64,000 nt of DNA from Amanita rubescens (taxonomy: Eukaryota > Basidiomycota > Agaricomycetes > Agaricales > Amanitaceae), in the NCBI GenBank assembly GCA_015039365.1, contig WION01000008.1, positions 372,001 through 436,000 on the forward strand, read 5' to 3'. Positions within the stretch are counted from its first letter, which is position 1; each line of letters opens with the position of its first letter. The translations under genes and the position numbers were made by a program. The notes below the pieces were generated by a model. It had not been told where the DNA came from. It worked only from the letters and a program-made list of their open reading frames with translations, and ran no database searches. This document shows positions 49,282 through 63,067 of the stretch, piece after piece.

Positions 49282-50786
49282 ATGGCGCTTGCACGTACTT
49301 ATTGGCAGTCAGTCTCGTTCGTGATATCTTTGATGGTATCAATGTTATATGATTGCCATGGAATGAGCGAAAATCGGATTCTTTCTGCTGTCATCCCAGC
49401 ATCAGCTACTGGTTTCTGCTGCGCACGACTAAATACATCGACACATTGTGTAGACTTCGTCAATATCACATGGTTCAGTTGTACCACGATGCCCAGACGA
49501 TACCGAAACTCCTAGAGACGGATATAGACTCGGCTTCTTGTCAATGAGTAACGTAAGTTTCACCATCACGCGGCCTGTAATCCTGATCCTATGTCATCAT
49601 ATACATATATGGGCGCTATGTGCACTTGGTAGGCAAAAAGTACGCGCAGCCTAGTATGTAAGCCACGATGCTGTGCAAGATGCCGTATTATTACTTTGAG
49701 TTTGGAGCAATATCGACTGCTATAACGGACGTCGAACGGCGCCCGAGAGCTGAAACGAAACTAAGTGCCATCGCAGTTTCATAAGACGCCGAATGATGTT
49801 GTTAAGCTGCGCCGCAGTATACTGGACATTGATTAAAGGCCTCCTATTATATGATTATTACCATTACGGGAACTTCTGTATAAGTGCTATACGCTGCAGG
49901 CGTTTGCGCAAATTGGGCTGATGTAGTAGCACAAGCTAGAACGTATTGAGTTGGCCTGTCTGCTCCGAGCGTCTGGATCTGGATCCGGATGCCGAGGCTA
50001 AAAGCCAAGAGACGCGAATAAGAAACAGTCAGGGCACCCCGGAATGGAACTGGGGTGGCACTTGACAGGTACCTTGAGGTGACATATATTCTCATGCAGC
50101 GTGAAGATGTTGTCCTAGATACACTGAACAGGCAATACGTTGAACGCTGAAACACTTGCCAGTTCTTATCTGCTTACTTGCGTGACCATTTCATCCGGAC
50201 CATTGTTGCCGGTAGCTCGACAGCGTTCCCATCCTCCATCACCATCAATGTCTCTTAAAAATATAGTTCATCCAGGGCACATGGTAGTACTTGAATGGAA
50301 GTATGTACCTCACAGGCCGGATTCACATGAGCCGCTTGCGCCACCACCGATGCGAAACATCACCAGCGTTTGATGCAACACATCCATACTCAACATTTAT
50401 GTCGTCATACTATCAATGGCCGACTAACAGGTTCGCATACCTATAAAAAATGGTGAGAAACGGCATTCTATCAAGCTGCGCCTATCAGGAAGCTTTGACA
50501 TCGGTCGGCCACAGGTTCGATTTCTCCTCGCCAAATTGTAGCCGGTAGCCCTTAAGCCCGGACAACGAGTTGATCTTGCACGTCCATCCGTGAGATTCTT
50601 CCACTTGTCAACTCTCCCCTGTTTTTTCGGCAGTCTGCGGCCGCCATGTCGCCTGATCTCATGAATTTTGACACCTTCACGACCAGGCAACGCATTCTGT
50701 AGAAGTCAACTATTGAATAGTATGGGTATATTATATGAATGAATAAAGTACAAAAGCATGAGTATACGCCTGCAATGTAAGGATGC
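49282..50786. other. Long stretch without a recognisable gene
   Basis: About 1.5 kb between convergent ends. Open frames of 60-100 codons occur on both strands (for example 49847-50155 minus and 50424-50690 minus), but none has a domain, coherent composition or convincing splice structure. No transposon ends or tandem repeats were spotted. It may be untranslated 3' sequence or old degraded material. Confidence 0.5.
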
Positions 50787-52260
50787 CTATTGACGATCTG
50801 AAGAGAGTCAATAGATCGGTCAGATGCCAGCCGAAAAAGACATACATTGTGAAGCTATAATATGCAAGCGGACGATGCTTGCCCATGTTGACCGCCTGCG
50901 GTTATTGTCCCCGTCGCCGCTTGGCATAGCGCCAGCATCCTGGTCGGATAAGCCAAGATCCATGGCCATCTTCATAACCATCTGATAGTAGCCTCTGAAG
51001 CCTGTCACTCATCGTCAATACCAATTTGCGAAAGAGAGATATAATGCTTGCCATGTATCCTGTTGTTTTTGTATTCCGACCAACAAAGTAGGATTAAAGC
51101 GTGAAGCGTATCAAATGATGGGACATGGGCAATTGACGACAACAAGTTCTTCGGAGAGGGTCAGCGAGTTTGACGATATGAATGTAGAGGATCTACCTTT
51201 GCATTTTCGAGATAGGTCTCTGAAGCGTTATGTAGGCCTCGAGAGGTAAGTTCAGGATATGTTGAATACCTTTGATTTCCAATCAATATCCTATTACTGC
51301 TGCACGCTAGACGTACATACCTCGAGGCCATCGAGGCTATGCAATTAGCTAGAAGCGGCGTCAACCTCTGATCCCAGAAGCTTTGCAAGGTGTCCTCATA
51401 ATTCAAAAAGGCGAACTCGGCGCCAAGGTGTTCGAAGAAAGTTTGAATGAAATGCGGCATAAGCGTTGAACTAGGGCGATCCGGCCGATCAGGATCTTGT
51501 AATTGAAGGGGACGGGGATTCACTTGTTGCGATGAAGGTCGGCCAGAGTGGGACACGTTCGGAGTCATGTACTGGTATCCAGCGGGGTCAGTGGCGCGCG
51601 GGGAGTGATATGGTACTATAGGCACAGAATTAGAATGTCTAGACACTCGTTTTCAGAGACCAATAAAATGCTCCAGGAATAACAAGTACCTATGGGCCGA
51701 TTCAAGCGGTCGACGGGAATCCGCCGCGTAGGATTGATATCGTCCATTAAATTCGCTGTCAGGCGAGGCAAGCCCACTGGCTTTAGGCGAGTGGGAGCTT
51801 GACCGCGGAATAGATTGTGGAGAAACTGATGGGGAGGTAGTTGCCGATGCAACAGAAAAAGCATCCATTGCAGTGTTGGTGTCCGCTTTCCGTGCACGAC
51901 TGCGTTGATGGTTACAAAACCATCGTTATGTCAAAAATATGTGACTCACGCCGGCTCACCAGCATAACTTGTATTGCTGTTCCCCGCGATGGCACGGCTA
52001 CGTTCCGCAAAGTAGCGTTCCCTATCTTTGAAACGGCAAGCTATCTTAGCGGTCCTGCAAGCCTCGCACTTCGTTTCCGGCGAAGGTTGAAGGCATTTTA
52101 TTTTCTTTAGACGACTAAAGCAGAGAGATCAATGGAGTGGCGGCGGATAAAATGTGGGTCAGACTGACCAATTGTCGCAAGAGGTGACGAGACGAGGTCT
52201 CTTCTTGACGCCCTGGTTGTGCTGAGGGGATTCAATGATGAATTGGAAAGAATCCTCCAT
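50787..52260 (-). CDS. Zn2Cys6 transcription factor, short form
   Basis: The start MEDSFQFIIESPQHNQGVKK leads to RPRLVTSCDNC, an intron, then RLKKIKCLQPSPETKCEACR and TAKIACRFKDRERYFAERSR: all six Cys of a fungal binuclear cluster. Ser/Pro-rich sequence is followed by TLMPHFIQTFFEHLGAEFAF and HALILLCWSEYKNNRIHG, then FRGYYQMVMKMAMDLGLSDQ, the fungal-specific TF domain. The frame ends soon afterwards at WASIVRLHIIASQ plus a tiny exon (stop 50787). Related regulators usually continue for a few hundred residues, so this looks truncated. The intron 51002-51051 has a GC donor. An N-terminal exon before 52260 is not excluded. Confidence 0.85.
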
Positions 52261-53339
52261 TGGGAATGGCGTTTATCAAAGACGTATCTGTTCAGGAGGC
52301 CTATATACCTGGTTGCGGTCACAGATGTAACACGCCTGAAAATGCCAAAGAAAAACGCTGAAAATATCGTTTCATGGTGCACAGCCGCGTTGGATATGAT
52401 ATAGATTGCATGACCGATCAGATCTTCCGATGACTTGTGACTTGAAAGGAAGGCGACATGGCCGTGTTCACACGACCCATCAAACAAATCGCCGCCCAAC
52501 TAGAAAAAGACTTAGGATTGCTTTCCACAGTAATTATAATTTACAACATTGACAGGCGAATGGTGCCTATTCATGTTGGAAGGCGAGACGGATTGCGTGG
52601 TCGGTTTTACGTCATCCATCATCACAAGCTCGCTTAAACCACATGAGCCTCCGAAAATTTGCCACGGCACTCACCAATAGGCGTTGCCTGGCGTTCCGGT
52701 TGTGAACCGTAGGTAGATTGCGGTCTGGTTTACTCTGCCCAGGCTGACAAACACGGACCGTCGGCAGTGCTGAGTGCTCAACCTTATTCTTTGCTTGTTA
52801 TGTTGTGCCCACGTGGTCCCATATCACCGCGGATTCCTGTAAGATACGGGTTCAGGTTCGTATGTTCGCCATGAACGCTTGAGCTCCGTGCTTGGGCGGC
52901 TGCGTTTGGCCTCCTGAATCCACACAGGGCGATGGAACAAGTAGGTGGCTTAACAGTGCATACGGTCAGGTACGCCATCACGGAACTAATGCGCGCATTG
53001 TACAAACTCGGTTTGATTACTGATGTCCAGTCAAACTGGCTGACACCTGTTAGGAGGCTTGCGTGTACTAAGTACCGGGCTCAGTTCACTATGCCAAAAC
53101 CTAATGGAGCAGAAATTTGAGGTTCTGGCGATCAGTGTTTCCCAATGCATTAAGGCACCTCGACTACGTTACAATCAAAAATCAACTGTCAATATTTTCC
53201 TTGTTCTCTTCGCAGTTCGCACTGCGAGCACCGCTTTTATCTGGCGTTTCCGCCATCCACGGAGTTCCCTTATAACTTATCGTCAGGATGCTATGTCTAA
53301 GTCTACATCATGATCTGCTTGCCGAATGCAACTGTCGGC
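52261..53339. other. Stretch without a recognisable gene
   Basis: About 1.1 kb upstream of the Zn2Cys6 gene and downstream of the transporter gene. A minus-strand open frame (52107-52499) runs through the first intron of the Zn2Cys6 gene and is not separate. No repeat or RNA gene recognised; the part next to 52260 should hold the promoter. Confidence 0.5.
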
Positions 53340-54958
53340 CTATGATTCAAGCCGCTGAATGAGCAAATAAATGATCAGTAGGCTTTCGGCATTGCACACC
53401 CGAAAAACCTACCTGGTAATTGACAATGACATGACTGTCTTCTTGGTCCGAAACAAATCGAACGTTCTCGCCAAGCTCTACGTGTTCGCCTTGTTCACTG
53501 AAGGTACCAGCTCGTATAACTTCTACCTCAACTGGATTTCCGTGTGCAGTCAAGTGGCACAGGCGAGTATACCGATTTGCGATATTTGTGGTACGTGAAT
53601 AACGCGATGCCTAAAATACAGGAGCGTTAGCGAGCACATAACGGTCCAATCAACCCATCACGATGTCCGCACCACATATCGTGATTCCAACACCAGTAAT
53701 GTTGAGGGGAGTCAACTTATCACCAAAGACCCAAGCTGCTATAGTGATTGTCGTGACCTCTTTGGCTATACCTGCTATTGACATTGGCACTACTCCAGTG
53801 CGTTGTAAGATGCTAAATAACCTTTGACTTTTGGCGCAGTAACGAGAGTGGACGGACGCACTAGAACTCGCTTAATACCATACAAAATGCAATTACACCA
53901 GGTGCCGCAAGGTATAGCGAAGTCTCTAGGATGGTTCCCGGGCTAGAGAAAAACTTGGTTCGAAACAGCTCATCCCAGCGCTCTATGAAGATGCTGACTA
54001 TTGCGAGGGTGATGCCCATGATCGGTGCCAGCCAGAAGAGAGTCGCTGCAGGATTGTTGAACCCCATCTTCTTGTCACGAAGGAGGAGTTGCGTTAAACT
54101 CCACCTGAGGCCACCGAGGGCGCTGGCACTGATTACAATAATGAAGCCGTTCAATACGAAGTGGGTTTCTGTGGCCACCATTAGAAGAATCCCGGAGAAT
54201 ATTAGAAATATGACACCAATAAGGTGCCATGAAAATATTTCCAAGCGAAACGCGAACGCGAACAGAAGAACGAAGATGAGAGAAGAGGATTTACACATTG
54301 CTATTGTAGAGTGCATGTCAGTAGTTGTCACAGGCGTGGCAGTGAGAACATACTATAAAACGAAAGTGTAATCATTTTCAGAGACCAGTTGGAGAGCCCA
54401 ACATCAAGGCTAGTGGCAACAGCTGTCGGTACCGCCTTTTTCCTGAGTTGTAGTGTCAGCGCATGGCATCTGCTACGCTTTCCGCGACTCTGGTGCTGAA
54501 CTCACCCATAGTCAGCGGGGCTTGGATCATATTCTGGCCGAAAATGTCTCGGCCAAAGGTATCTAATCGTTGCAGCAAGTATGAATTGTATGAACATATG
54601 CACTGTCGTCACAAACAATGGGGAAGGAAAGCCGAAGCGTTGTGGCGAGAACATCCATTTGTTGTAGACAGATATTACCGTTGCAAAGAAAAACCTCAAT
54701 ACACTCTCATGTTCAGTCCTATGAGACGTCGTAACATATAACATACCATGAGCATATGAATAGTGCATCAATAAGGGCGTTCTTCCACCACAGTCTTCGC
54801 TTCTCCTTTAGCGTTGCAAGATGAATCCCTTGGTGGGTTTGGCTATCGGCGCCAAGGAGTGGTTCGTCGTGACTAGAGTCATGTCCTGGTCCATCATGCG
54901 ACGACGACAACTCGTCCTGCGAGGCATCGTCAATTGATGCTAGTCGAGGTTTCGGCAT
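53340..54958 (-). CDS. Triose-phosphate/nucleotide-sugar transporter family protein, one apparent frameshift
   Basis: Starts MPKPRLASIDDASQDELSSS, a cytosolic acidic tail, then membrane helices: FFATVISVYNKWMFSP, FGFPSPLFVTTVHMFIQFIL, FALGTVIFLIFSGILLMVAT-like helices, then SALGGLRWSLTQLLLRDKKM, GFNNPAATLFWLAPIMGITL, AAPGVIAFCMVLSEFYILQR, TGVVPMSIAGIAKEVTTITI and AAWVFGDKLTPLNITGVGIT. The GLRW and K-T/KE-V motifs belong to the sugar-phosphate transporter family of Golgi or ER membranes. After GIALFTYHKYRKSVYSPVPL the frame shifts at 53548-53549 and continues AHGNPVEVEVIRAG; a doubled C/T in an Asp codon explains it. Substrate unknown. Confidence 0.87.
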
Positions 54959-55034
54959 GAAAGTAGCAATGCTCCCAGAATGGTAATTCCAAGTATACTA
55001 CATAATACAGGCGCGTCTACTACTAGTACTAAAT

Positions 55035-55560
55035 CTATCCTTCGTTAATTGCATCAGGTCGATTTTCCGTCTGGCCCAACGATTGAAGATTGGAAGGTTG
55101 TGTTCGAGAAACATCACGCCTGGATATAGTGTTAGCCTGTTGACAACGGACATACAATTGTAATGACCAAGTCCGCCAGTGGTCGAATTGCTTTTGATGC
55201 AGATACTCTCTGAAAAATTCGTCATTCTTCAACCGCGCACGGAATTGCGGGTGTTGAAGCGACTCAAGTTGATGAAGAGCATGAGGATAGCTGAGCTTAA
55301 AGTTAGTCTTGCAAGGTGGCAATGGGCCAAAAAGCGCTTAACTGGATGAACCGAGCATAGTCTTTCTCCTTGAAATAAAGTAGGTACTTCAGGTAGTTGA
55401 TGAACGCTGGCTGCTCTAAGATGTTCTGTTGGGCCAGTGAATGCAAATAGAATGGATTTGCTAATGCTTGCACGAATTCGAGCTCGAGCTCGAACCTAGC
55501 CCTATTAGCAGCCCTCTCATCTGGGTCTGCGCTGGTTGGACTTGCACTGGCAGTGGCCAT
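55035..55560 (-). CDS. MED31: Mediator complex subunit 31 (SOH1)
   Basis: Two exons give about 150 residues. The core is RARFELELEFVQALANPFYL, HSLAQQNILEQPAFINYLKY, LLYFKEKDYARFI, then after the intron HYPHALHQLESLQHPQFR and FFREYLHQKQFDHWRTW, which is the full Med31 domain. Med31 is the most conserved middle-module subunit and helps recruit RNA polymerase II. The start (MATASASPTSADPDE) is chosen over an upstream in-frame Met because the short Ala/Ser leader is typical. The tail after WRTW is unconserved. It is divergent from UCH37 (111 bp). Confidence 0.93.
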
Positions 55561-55671
55561 CCGAGTCGCAGATTGTTTTCCTCCGTTGCCAATACAAAAT
55601 AGGACCACGTGCTATCTTCCGAGTCTTCCTCTCACTCGAACCGGACCGTAACAAGTCAACAAGTCAAACAA

Positions 55672-56854
55672 ATGTCGGTTGATGATGAATCTAGCGGTTG
55701 GCAATTGACTGAATCAGATCCGGGCGTATTCTCGTAAGGCGTTCACTTATTTGGAGGGCAATGTGACTTGACGGCTAGATAGGGAACTTCTTAAGAGACT
55801 CAGTGTCCCGCTGATCGTGGACGACCTTTACTCGCTAGACTCGGAGTCTTTGGCCGCCTTACAGCCTCTCCGCGCTTTCATATTTCTTTTCAAGTGGCTC
55901 CCGACTTCTCATGATGAAACTGTTCCCCAGTCTGGAGGAGAGTATGATGCCGATTTCGCCGGATTTTTTGCGCACCAAGTGGTCAATAACTGCCTGCGCA
56001 ACTCTCGCAGTACTTAATGCCCTTGGGAATATCCCTTCCTTAACAGCAGGTCCAGAGCTAACTGACCTTATGAGTTTCACGGTGGGGATGGACCCACAAA
56101 CGCGTGGTTTGGTTATCACAAGTTCTGACTGGTTGAGAGAGGCCCACAATGCACTGTCACCTCCACATGCGATCTCACTCGACGGCTTAGGTCTGCCTAA
56201 GAAAGGAGAAGATGCATATCACTTCGTAGTTTATTTACCAGCCATGGGTGCATTATACGAACTCGACGGGTTGAAGCAGCACCCCATTAGACACGGTCCC
56301 TTCGGATCAGATGGTGACTGGGTCAAAAAAGCGCGGTTAGCCAGGTTTGATTTTACAAGTAAAACGATTGACCATTCATTGACACATCAGGGAAGTCATA
56401 GAAACGCGTATCGCGACATACCCCGATGGATCCGTAAGTTCAGTCGTTCTCGGGCATTTCGCGCGTTAACTCTAGCAGCTCGAATTCAGTTTGTTAGCTC
56501 TCCACGATGATCCCTTGCCTGCGTACCAAAAACAGATTCAAGATTTGCAAAGAAGCGGAGATTCGACCGGCGTCGCGGGTCTCATGAACAAGATAGCGGA
56601 CGAGAATGCAAAACGAGAAAGATGGGCGGTGAGTTTGTCATAGCGCTGAAGTGTTTCAAGTGATATTAATGTGGCATACTCAATAGTTTGAAAATAGCCT
56701 TCGTAGACACAATCATGTCGGACTTGTCTATGCATTACTTTTAGCTCTTGCCAAAGCGGACAAACTATCCGACGCCCTAGAGTCAGCGAAAAATTTGATG
56801 AAGGATCGAGTAGAAACTGGAAGGAAGAAGGGTGTGAGCATGGAAGAGGACTGA
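55672..56854 (+). CDS. Ubiquitin C-terminal hydrolase UCH37/UCHL5 family, one apparent frameshift
   Basis: Exons read GWQLTESDPGVFSELLKRL, then LQPLRAFIFLFKWLPTS, FFAHQVVNNACATLAVLNAL with the catalytic Cys, then LREAHNALSP, DAYHFVVYLPAMGALYELDG with the catalytic His and Asp, and a C-terminal ULD-like region ending GRKKGVSMEED. The family removes ubiquitin at the proteasome (via Rpn13) or INO80. Just before the catalytic Cys the frame shifts by +1 at 55990-55991; a doubled C/T in an Asn codon would explain it. Taken literally the gene would lose its active site. About 310 residues when in frame, as expected. Confidence 0.93.
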
Positions 56855-57371
56855 ATTGGTCTCATTGCCATATGCTTGAATTGTACCCGAATGTACCTTA
56901 ATAGATATGCATTCAAGGCGTTCCGCTCGCTGGGTGCCCCATCGATTTTGACATACATTATTGTGATTTGACAAGCTTAAGACTGACAAAGTCGCCATTA
57001 CATTATCCGACTCGGAGGTCGGCGGGCGTTGACGTGCCCACCAGTGCCGAGGCAAGTTTCAGGCTTATCCTTGGTCAAGTTGTAAACCTTTGGCAGAACC
57101 TTCGCACGAAACCAACGCTTGACTCCACAACTCAATGACTACTAGATGCGTACCAGCCGGCAGAAGCACAGGAAAACTTGGCGGTTCGTAATAGTTCATG
57201 ATTCATTCGAATAGAAATACACTATCACCTCACTTTGGAAGCATGTTCTCATTCTCACCATGGAGACTGGCACGCGATGCTCAAAGTCAGGCCAGAAGTC
57301 TTGCGTCCCTTAACCCAGAATGACACGATGTACGTCAGTACTATTCCACCCGTGCTAGCAGGAATTAATAA
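56855..57371. other. Intergenic stretch
   Basis: About 520 bp between convergent stops of UCH37 and the dipeptidase. No gene or repeat recognised. Confidence 0.5.
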
Positions 57372-59269
57372 CTAAAGTTCGAGAGAAAGGCTAGGCAAAT
57401 CAGTTCTCTCATCATATAGGTCATAGATGGGCTCTGTATGAGCGTCTTGTAACTCTTTTGCGACATCTTCCGCGGTCTGGAGGACGCGTAATATGTTTGC
57501 ACCCGTCAACCCAGCAAGTTCATACTTATTCCAGCCCCGCTCATACAACTTGGCGATCTATCGAGTTCAAAGTCAACGATCTCGTACGCAACTATCGGAT
57601 TTGGTTAGCTTACTAGCGCTGGATAGCAAGAAACGTCCTCTAGACCAACGGGGACATTCAATATACCATCAAAGTCACTCCCTAGGCCAACACTAAGTGA
57701 CATTAAGAAATCTTTTTTTCAGGAAGAAAGGAAAAAACAGACTGGCCCTTCCCAGTTATCCTCGCGATGTGCTCGATATGGTCAACGACGGCATCCACAG
57801 ATGCGTTACCAGGAACAGCGATGTATTCAGGCACAAAGTTTACCTTTCAATTGTCATAGAAGGTTAATCTGTCATTGAAGCGGGAAAGCCACAAGCGAGA
57901 CTCACCATTACGATGCCATCCTTTTTACCTGGTCCCGTTCCTAAAAGTTGAAGAATGTAATCCGGAACATTGCGAGGAACGTCGTGAATAGCCCTTGCAG
58001 ATGAATGAGACCAAATCACTGGAGCCTTCGAATAATTTAACGCCTGAACAGCAGTTGCATCCGATGTATGCGAAAGGTCCACGAGGATGCCAAGTCGGTT
58101 CATCTCGTCGATAAGCCGCAGCCCAAATGAACTGTACAAGGATGAGGCAAATGCCAACGTACAAGTACACATCTAGACGTGCCTGAGACCGTTGTGAAGT
58201 GTAACGGATGGGCCTGATGAATCAGCAAACGCATTGTGGCATGTGTGCGTCAGAGTAACATAACGGACGCCTAGATTATAGTATTGCCTCAGAACGGAAA
58301 TCGAATTGCCCAATTGGTGTCCTCTGTCCACGTTGGTCAAGACGAAGTATGGATAATAAGACGAGTGTGCCTACCCCTCGACGCCCAAGATGCTTGCAAT
58401 TTTACCGTCAACGACGGCGGCTTCAATGGTATCCGCCGTCAGAGCAAATTGAAATGTCTATGTCATCCGTCAGAAGAGGGCACGGCGATGAAGAACTAGT
58501 TACTAACGTCGGGGTATTTATAAATCAAAGACCGCGCTACGTCGATCTGTTCCAACGTATCTCTACTAGGACATTAGGACCGCAGGTGCCTGGTCATGAA
58601 CGGATACAACCTAACGCGCCACGAGGGCACCGTGAAGTCTAACTCATCATTTCCTTCTGGACAAGCCACGTATACAGACCTGTGAATGTATGAGACGAGG
58701 ATACCAGGCCTCACACGTTGGCAAGAAATACCAGAAGAGTCCGCCAACGGCGCCTTGTCGTAGCCTTGGAATGTCTACTTGTCCAGGCATGCGAGATTCC
58801 AGATCCACCGCGGAAATATTATTAGCGTATATTTCACGAACCAGTATTGGCAGGTCTGAACAAGAGACAGTGAGGACCAATGCATAGTACCTAATTCAGA
58901 ACCTGCGTACCAATATGACCATCCTTTACACCGGGATAGTCAGCTATGACTAGACATCCAAGGGTTAGAAAGAACTTACTATTACAGGAGCAACCTTTAG
59001 TATAGCGAGCGCCGCCGTCATTGGGTCTTTTGGAAGCAACCCGAGCCATGGTCTAACCGTATCCGGCAGCGATTGTTCAAAGCATAGAATGAGCACCAGT
59101 GCAGCTGCGAATAGGAGGATCAGAGCACTGCCCACAAAAGCACGAGTCCTGGAAGTGGGTTTGTCAAGGATGGGCGTTGCACGAGAATTCTCTTCATCAT
59201 CCGAGTCGTGTTGATGGTTACCTGTGTAGAAGTGCAGACGTTTCTGAAGTGGTCGTCACCGCCGTGCAT
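57372..59269 (-). CDS. Membrane dipeptidase (peptidase M19)
   Basis: A type II membrane protein: an acidic leader ([20 protein letters not shown]), a helix ([20 protein letters not shown]), then the renal-dipeptidase fold with [44 protein letters not shown], the metal-binding [50 protein letters not shown], and [20 protein letters not shown]. The end is [17 protein letters not shown] and a Leu-rich tail. It hydrolyses dipeptides with a two-zinc centre outside the cytosol. The start is uncertain: the leader frame has no in-frame ATG without a splice or a one-base change near 59222-59236, so 59269 is a guess. The end lies 113 bp upstream of nothing but the UCH37 tail region. Confidence 0.9.
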
Positions 59270-59555
59270 TTCTGACTTGCGACTGGTGGCCGAATGAGAG
59301 GAGGCTTGGGGTAGCACTTGGTGGGAAGGAAACGCGATAAGTTGCCGCGAATGACGTTTATGAAATCTGCCCGCCCAGGTAGCTCGGGCTTCCAGCACAT
59401 GTTGGAACGAAACGAAGCACACCTAGTCATACATGCTGCTACCCTGCAGGTTGACATGACCTTAATTACCGTTACTTGCCCTATTAATTTCGTGCTTCGA
59501 CTGGAATATGTAAAAGCTAGATACAATATGCTACACGATCAATATAGTCCATACT

Positions 59556-61607
<2,052 letters not shown>

Positions 61608-61846
61608 GAGAGAGAGGGGATAGAGAGACTGTTAAGTTATTAAGCCAGAGAAGGACAGGACCGCGGCTCTTATAAGATATGCGTGACTGTCACGGCAGGC
61701 GCATGTGATTATCTGCCGCCCCGCATGTGATCCGACCGGCTAACAGCCTTCTTGAGCGATCCGCTTGCGGAACGACGTGGAAGTCCGTCTTGTGTCGTCG
61801 CGTCAGATAATCGCTACCTTACATTTAACCGTCCATTTCTCTACAT

Positions 61847-62938
61847 TTAATGTGCACCAACTTTCTCCCGGATCACCATACAACATCGATCCACAGCTTC
61901 ATCCATGGTCACGTCTAGCATATCTATTGAAACCAATCCATCTATTTTCCCTGTCTGCCTCCCGCTCTCGACGTCTCCATTCTCGAACATGTCGCGATGT
62001 GCATCTATGTATGCTGGATAAACGATGTTTTCAAAAGTAATCTGCGGGATCTCGCCATAAGCTGCCCTCTGGATCAGTTTGAACTCCATGAGAATAAGGG
62101 GGTTCAAAGTTCAGTGTGGACGAGTTTATCAAGTCATGTCAGATTATATTTATGTGGGCGTGAATATGAGAGTACCGAGGGAACGAGTTAATTGTATCCT
62201 TGCAGGGATGATGCTCCGTCCTCACCTGCAGTATGGTATCCGTGCCTCTCGTGTCTTCTCTGTTTCAGAACATCATGAGGCACTCGCAGAAAGATACGCG
62301 TATCCAAGTGTTCAGCCGCTTCCTTTAGAGTGATTCATGTTGGTCATCCAGAGGAATCTACGAAAATGAAATCTCACGGGGTGCCAATACAACAGAAAGC
62401 CATCCACGATTATCCATGTTATGTCCTCACAAGCATCGAACTCTGATGTCCATTTCTGTCTGCATTCGTCGCTGACAGGAATATCCTTCTGTTCATTAAG
62501 ATGATCATGGCTGCGATGATCGCTGGGGATAACACCGGAGGCTTTGGTTTGTCCCAAGAAGGTCACAAAGCGAGGCCAGTCAATGGCTCCTGCTGCATTA
62601 TCCCAATCTTGGACCTGGTGTATTGGATGGATAGGTACGTCATGCTGAGGCTGTAGAACTTGTCATAGGCTATCATATTGGAGCGACTAGTATTCTCACG
62701 CACAGGGGCGAAATCCTGTAACACGATCGGTATGAGTTAGGACTCTTAGAGTGGGAATCACACACATCTTGGTGCACAATGATACTGTTGGGTAGGATTC
62801 TGTGAAGATGTTTCGCGAGCGTCGTTTTTCCAGAGCATGTGGCACCCCTGCTACCATCAGTTCTGGAGAATCTGATGCAAGTAAAGTTGCTAACCCGATA
62901 CCAACGAGAATGACTTGCTTATCTCGCACGGAAGGCAT
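61847..62938 (-). CDS. Nicotinamide riboside kinase-like P-loop kinase, one apparent frameshift
   Basis: Starts MPSVRDKQVILVGIG, an intron, then a Walker A (GATCSGKTTLAKHLHRILPN), then SIIVHQD, VQDWDNAAGAIDWPRFVTFL, ITWIIVDGFLLYWHP with the Walker B acids, HLDTRIFLRVPHDVLKQRRH, ERHGYHTA, SLWRDPADY, and ENIVYPAYIDAHRDMFENGD. This is the NRK1-type family that phosphorylates nicotinamide riboside for NAD salvage; a uridine-kinase-like role is the alternative. The frame breaks at 62036-62037, between RDPADY and FENIVYP, explained by a doubled C/T in a Tyr codon. The gene is complete otherwise. Confidence 0.82.
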
Positions 62939-63067
62939 CGGAAGACAAGGTCGGCAATATTACATAATGACCCTGTTCCACCCAGCACGTGCAACGACGT
63001 CATCGCCGTCATATGCTACAAGCCGTTGAACATATAAGGATTGCGACGTGCATACACCAACGTTAAC

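Noticed and set aside
49847..50155. 102-codon minus-strand frame in the 1.5-kb gene-free stretch
   Set aside because: No domain, no conserved composition and no splice partner; probably chance.
50510..50530. GGTTCGAT core resembling a tRNA T-loop
   Set aside because: The flanking bases cannot form a T stem or acceptor stem, and no matching anticodon arm is seen upstream.
50424..50690. 88-codon Arg/Gly-rich minus-strand frame
   Set aside because: Composition is unlike neighbouring proteins and no start context or domain supports it.
52107..52499. 130-codon minus-strand frame as a separate gene
   Set aside because: It crosses the first exon and intron of the Zn2Cys6 gene in a different frame.
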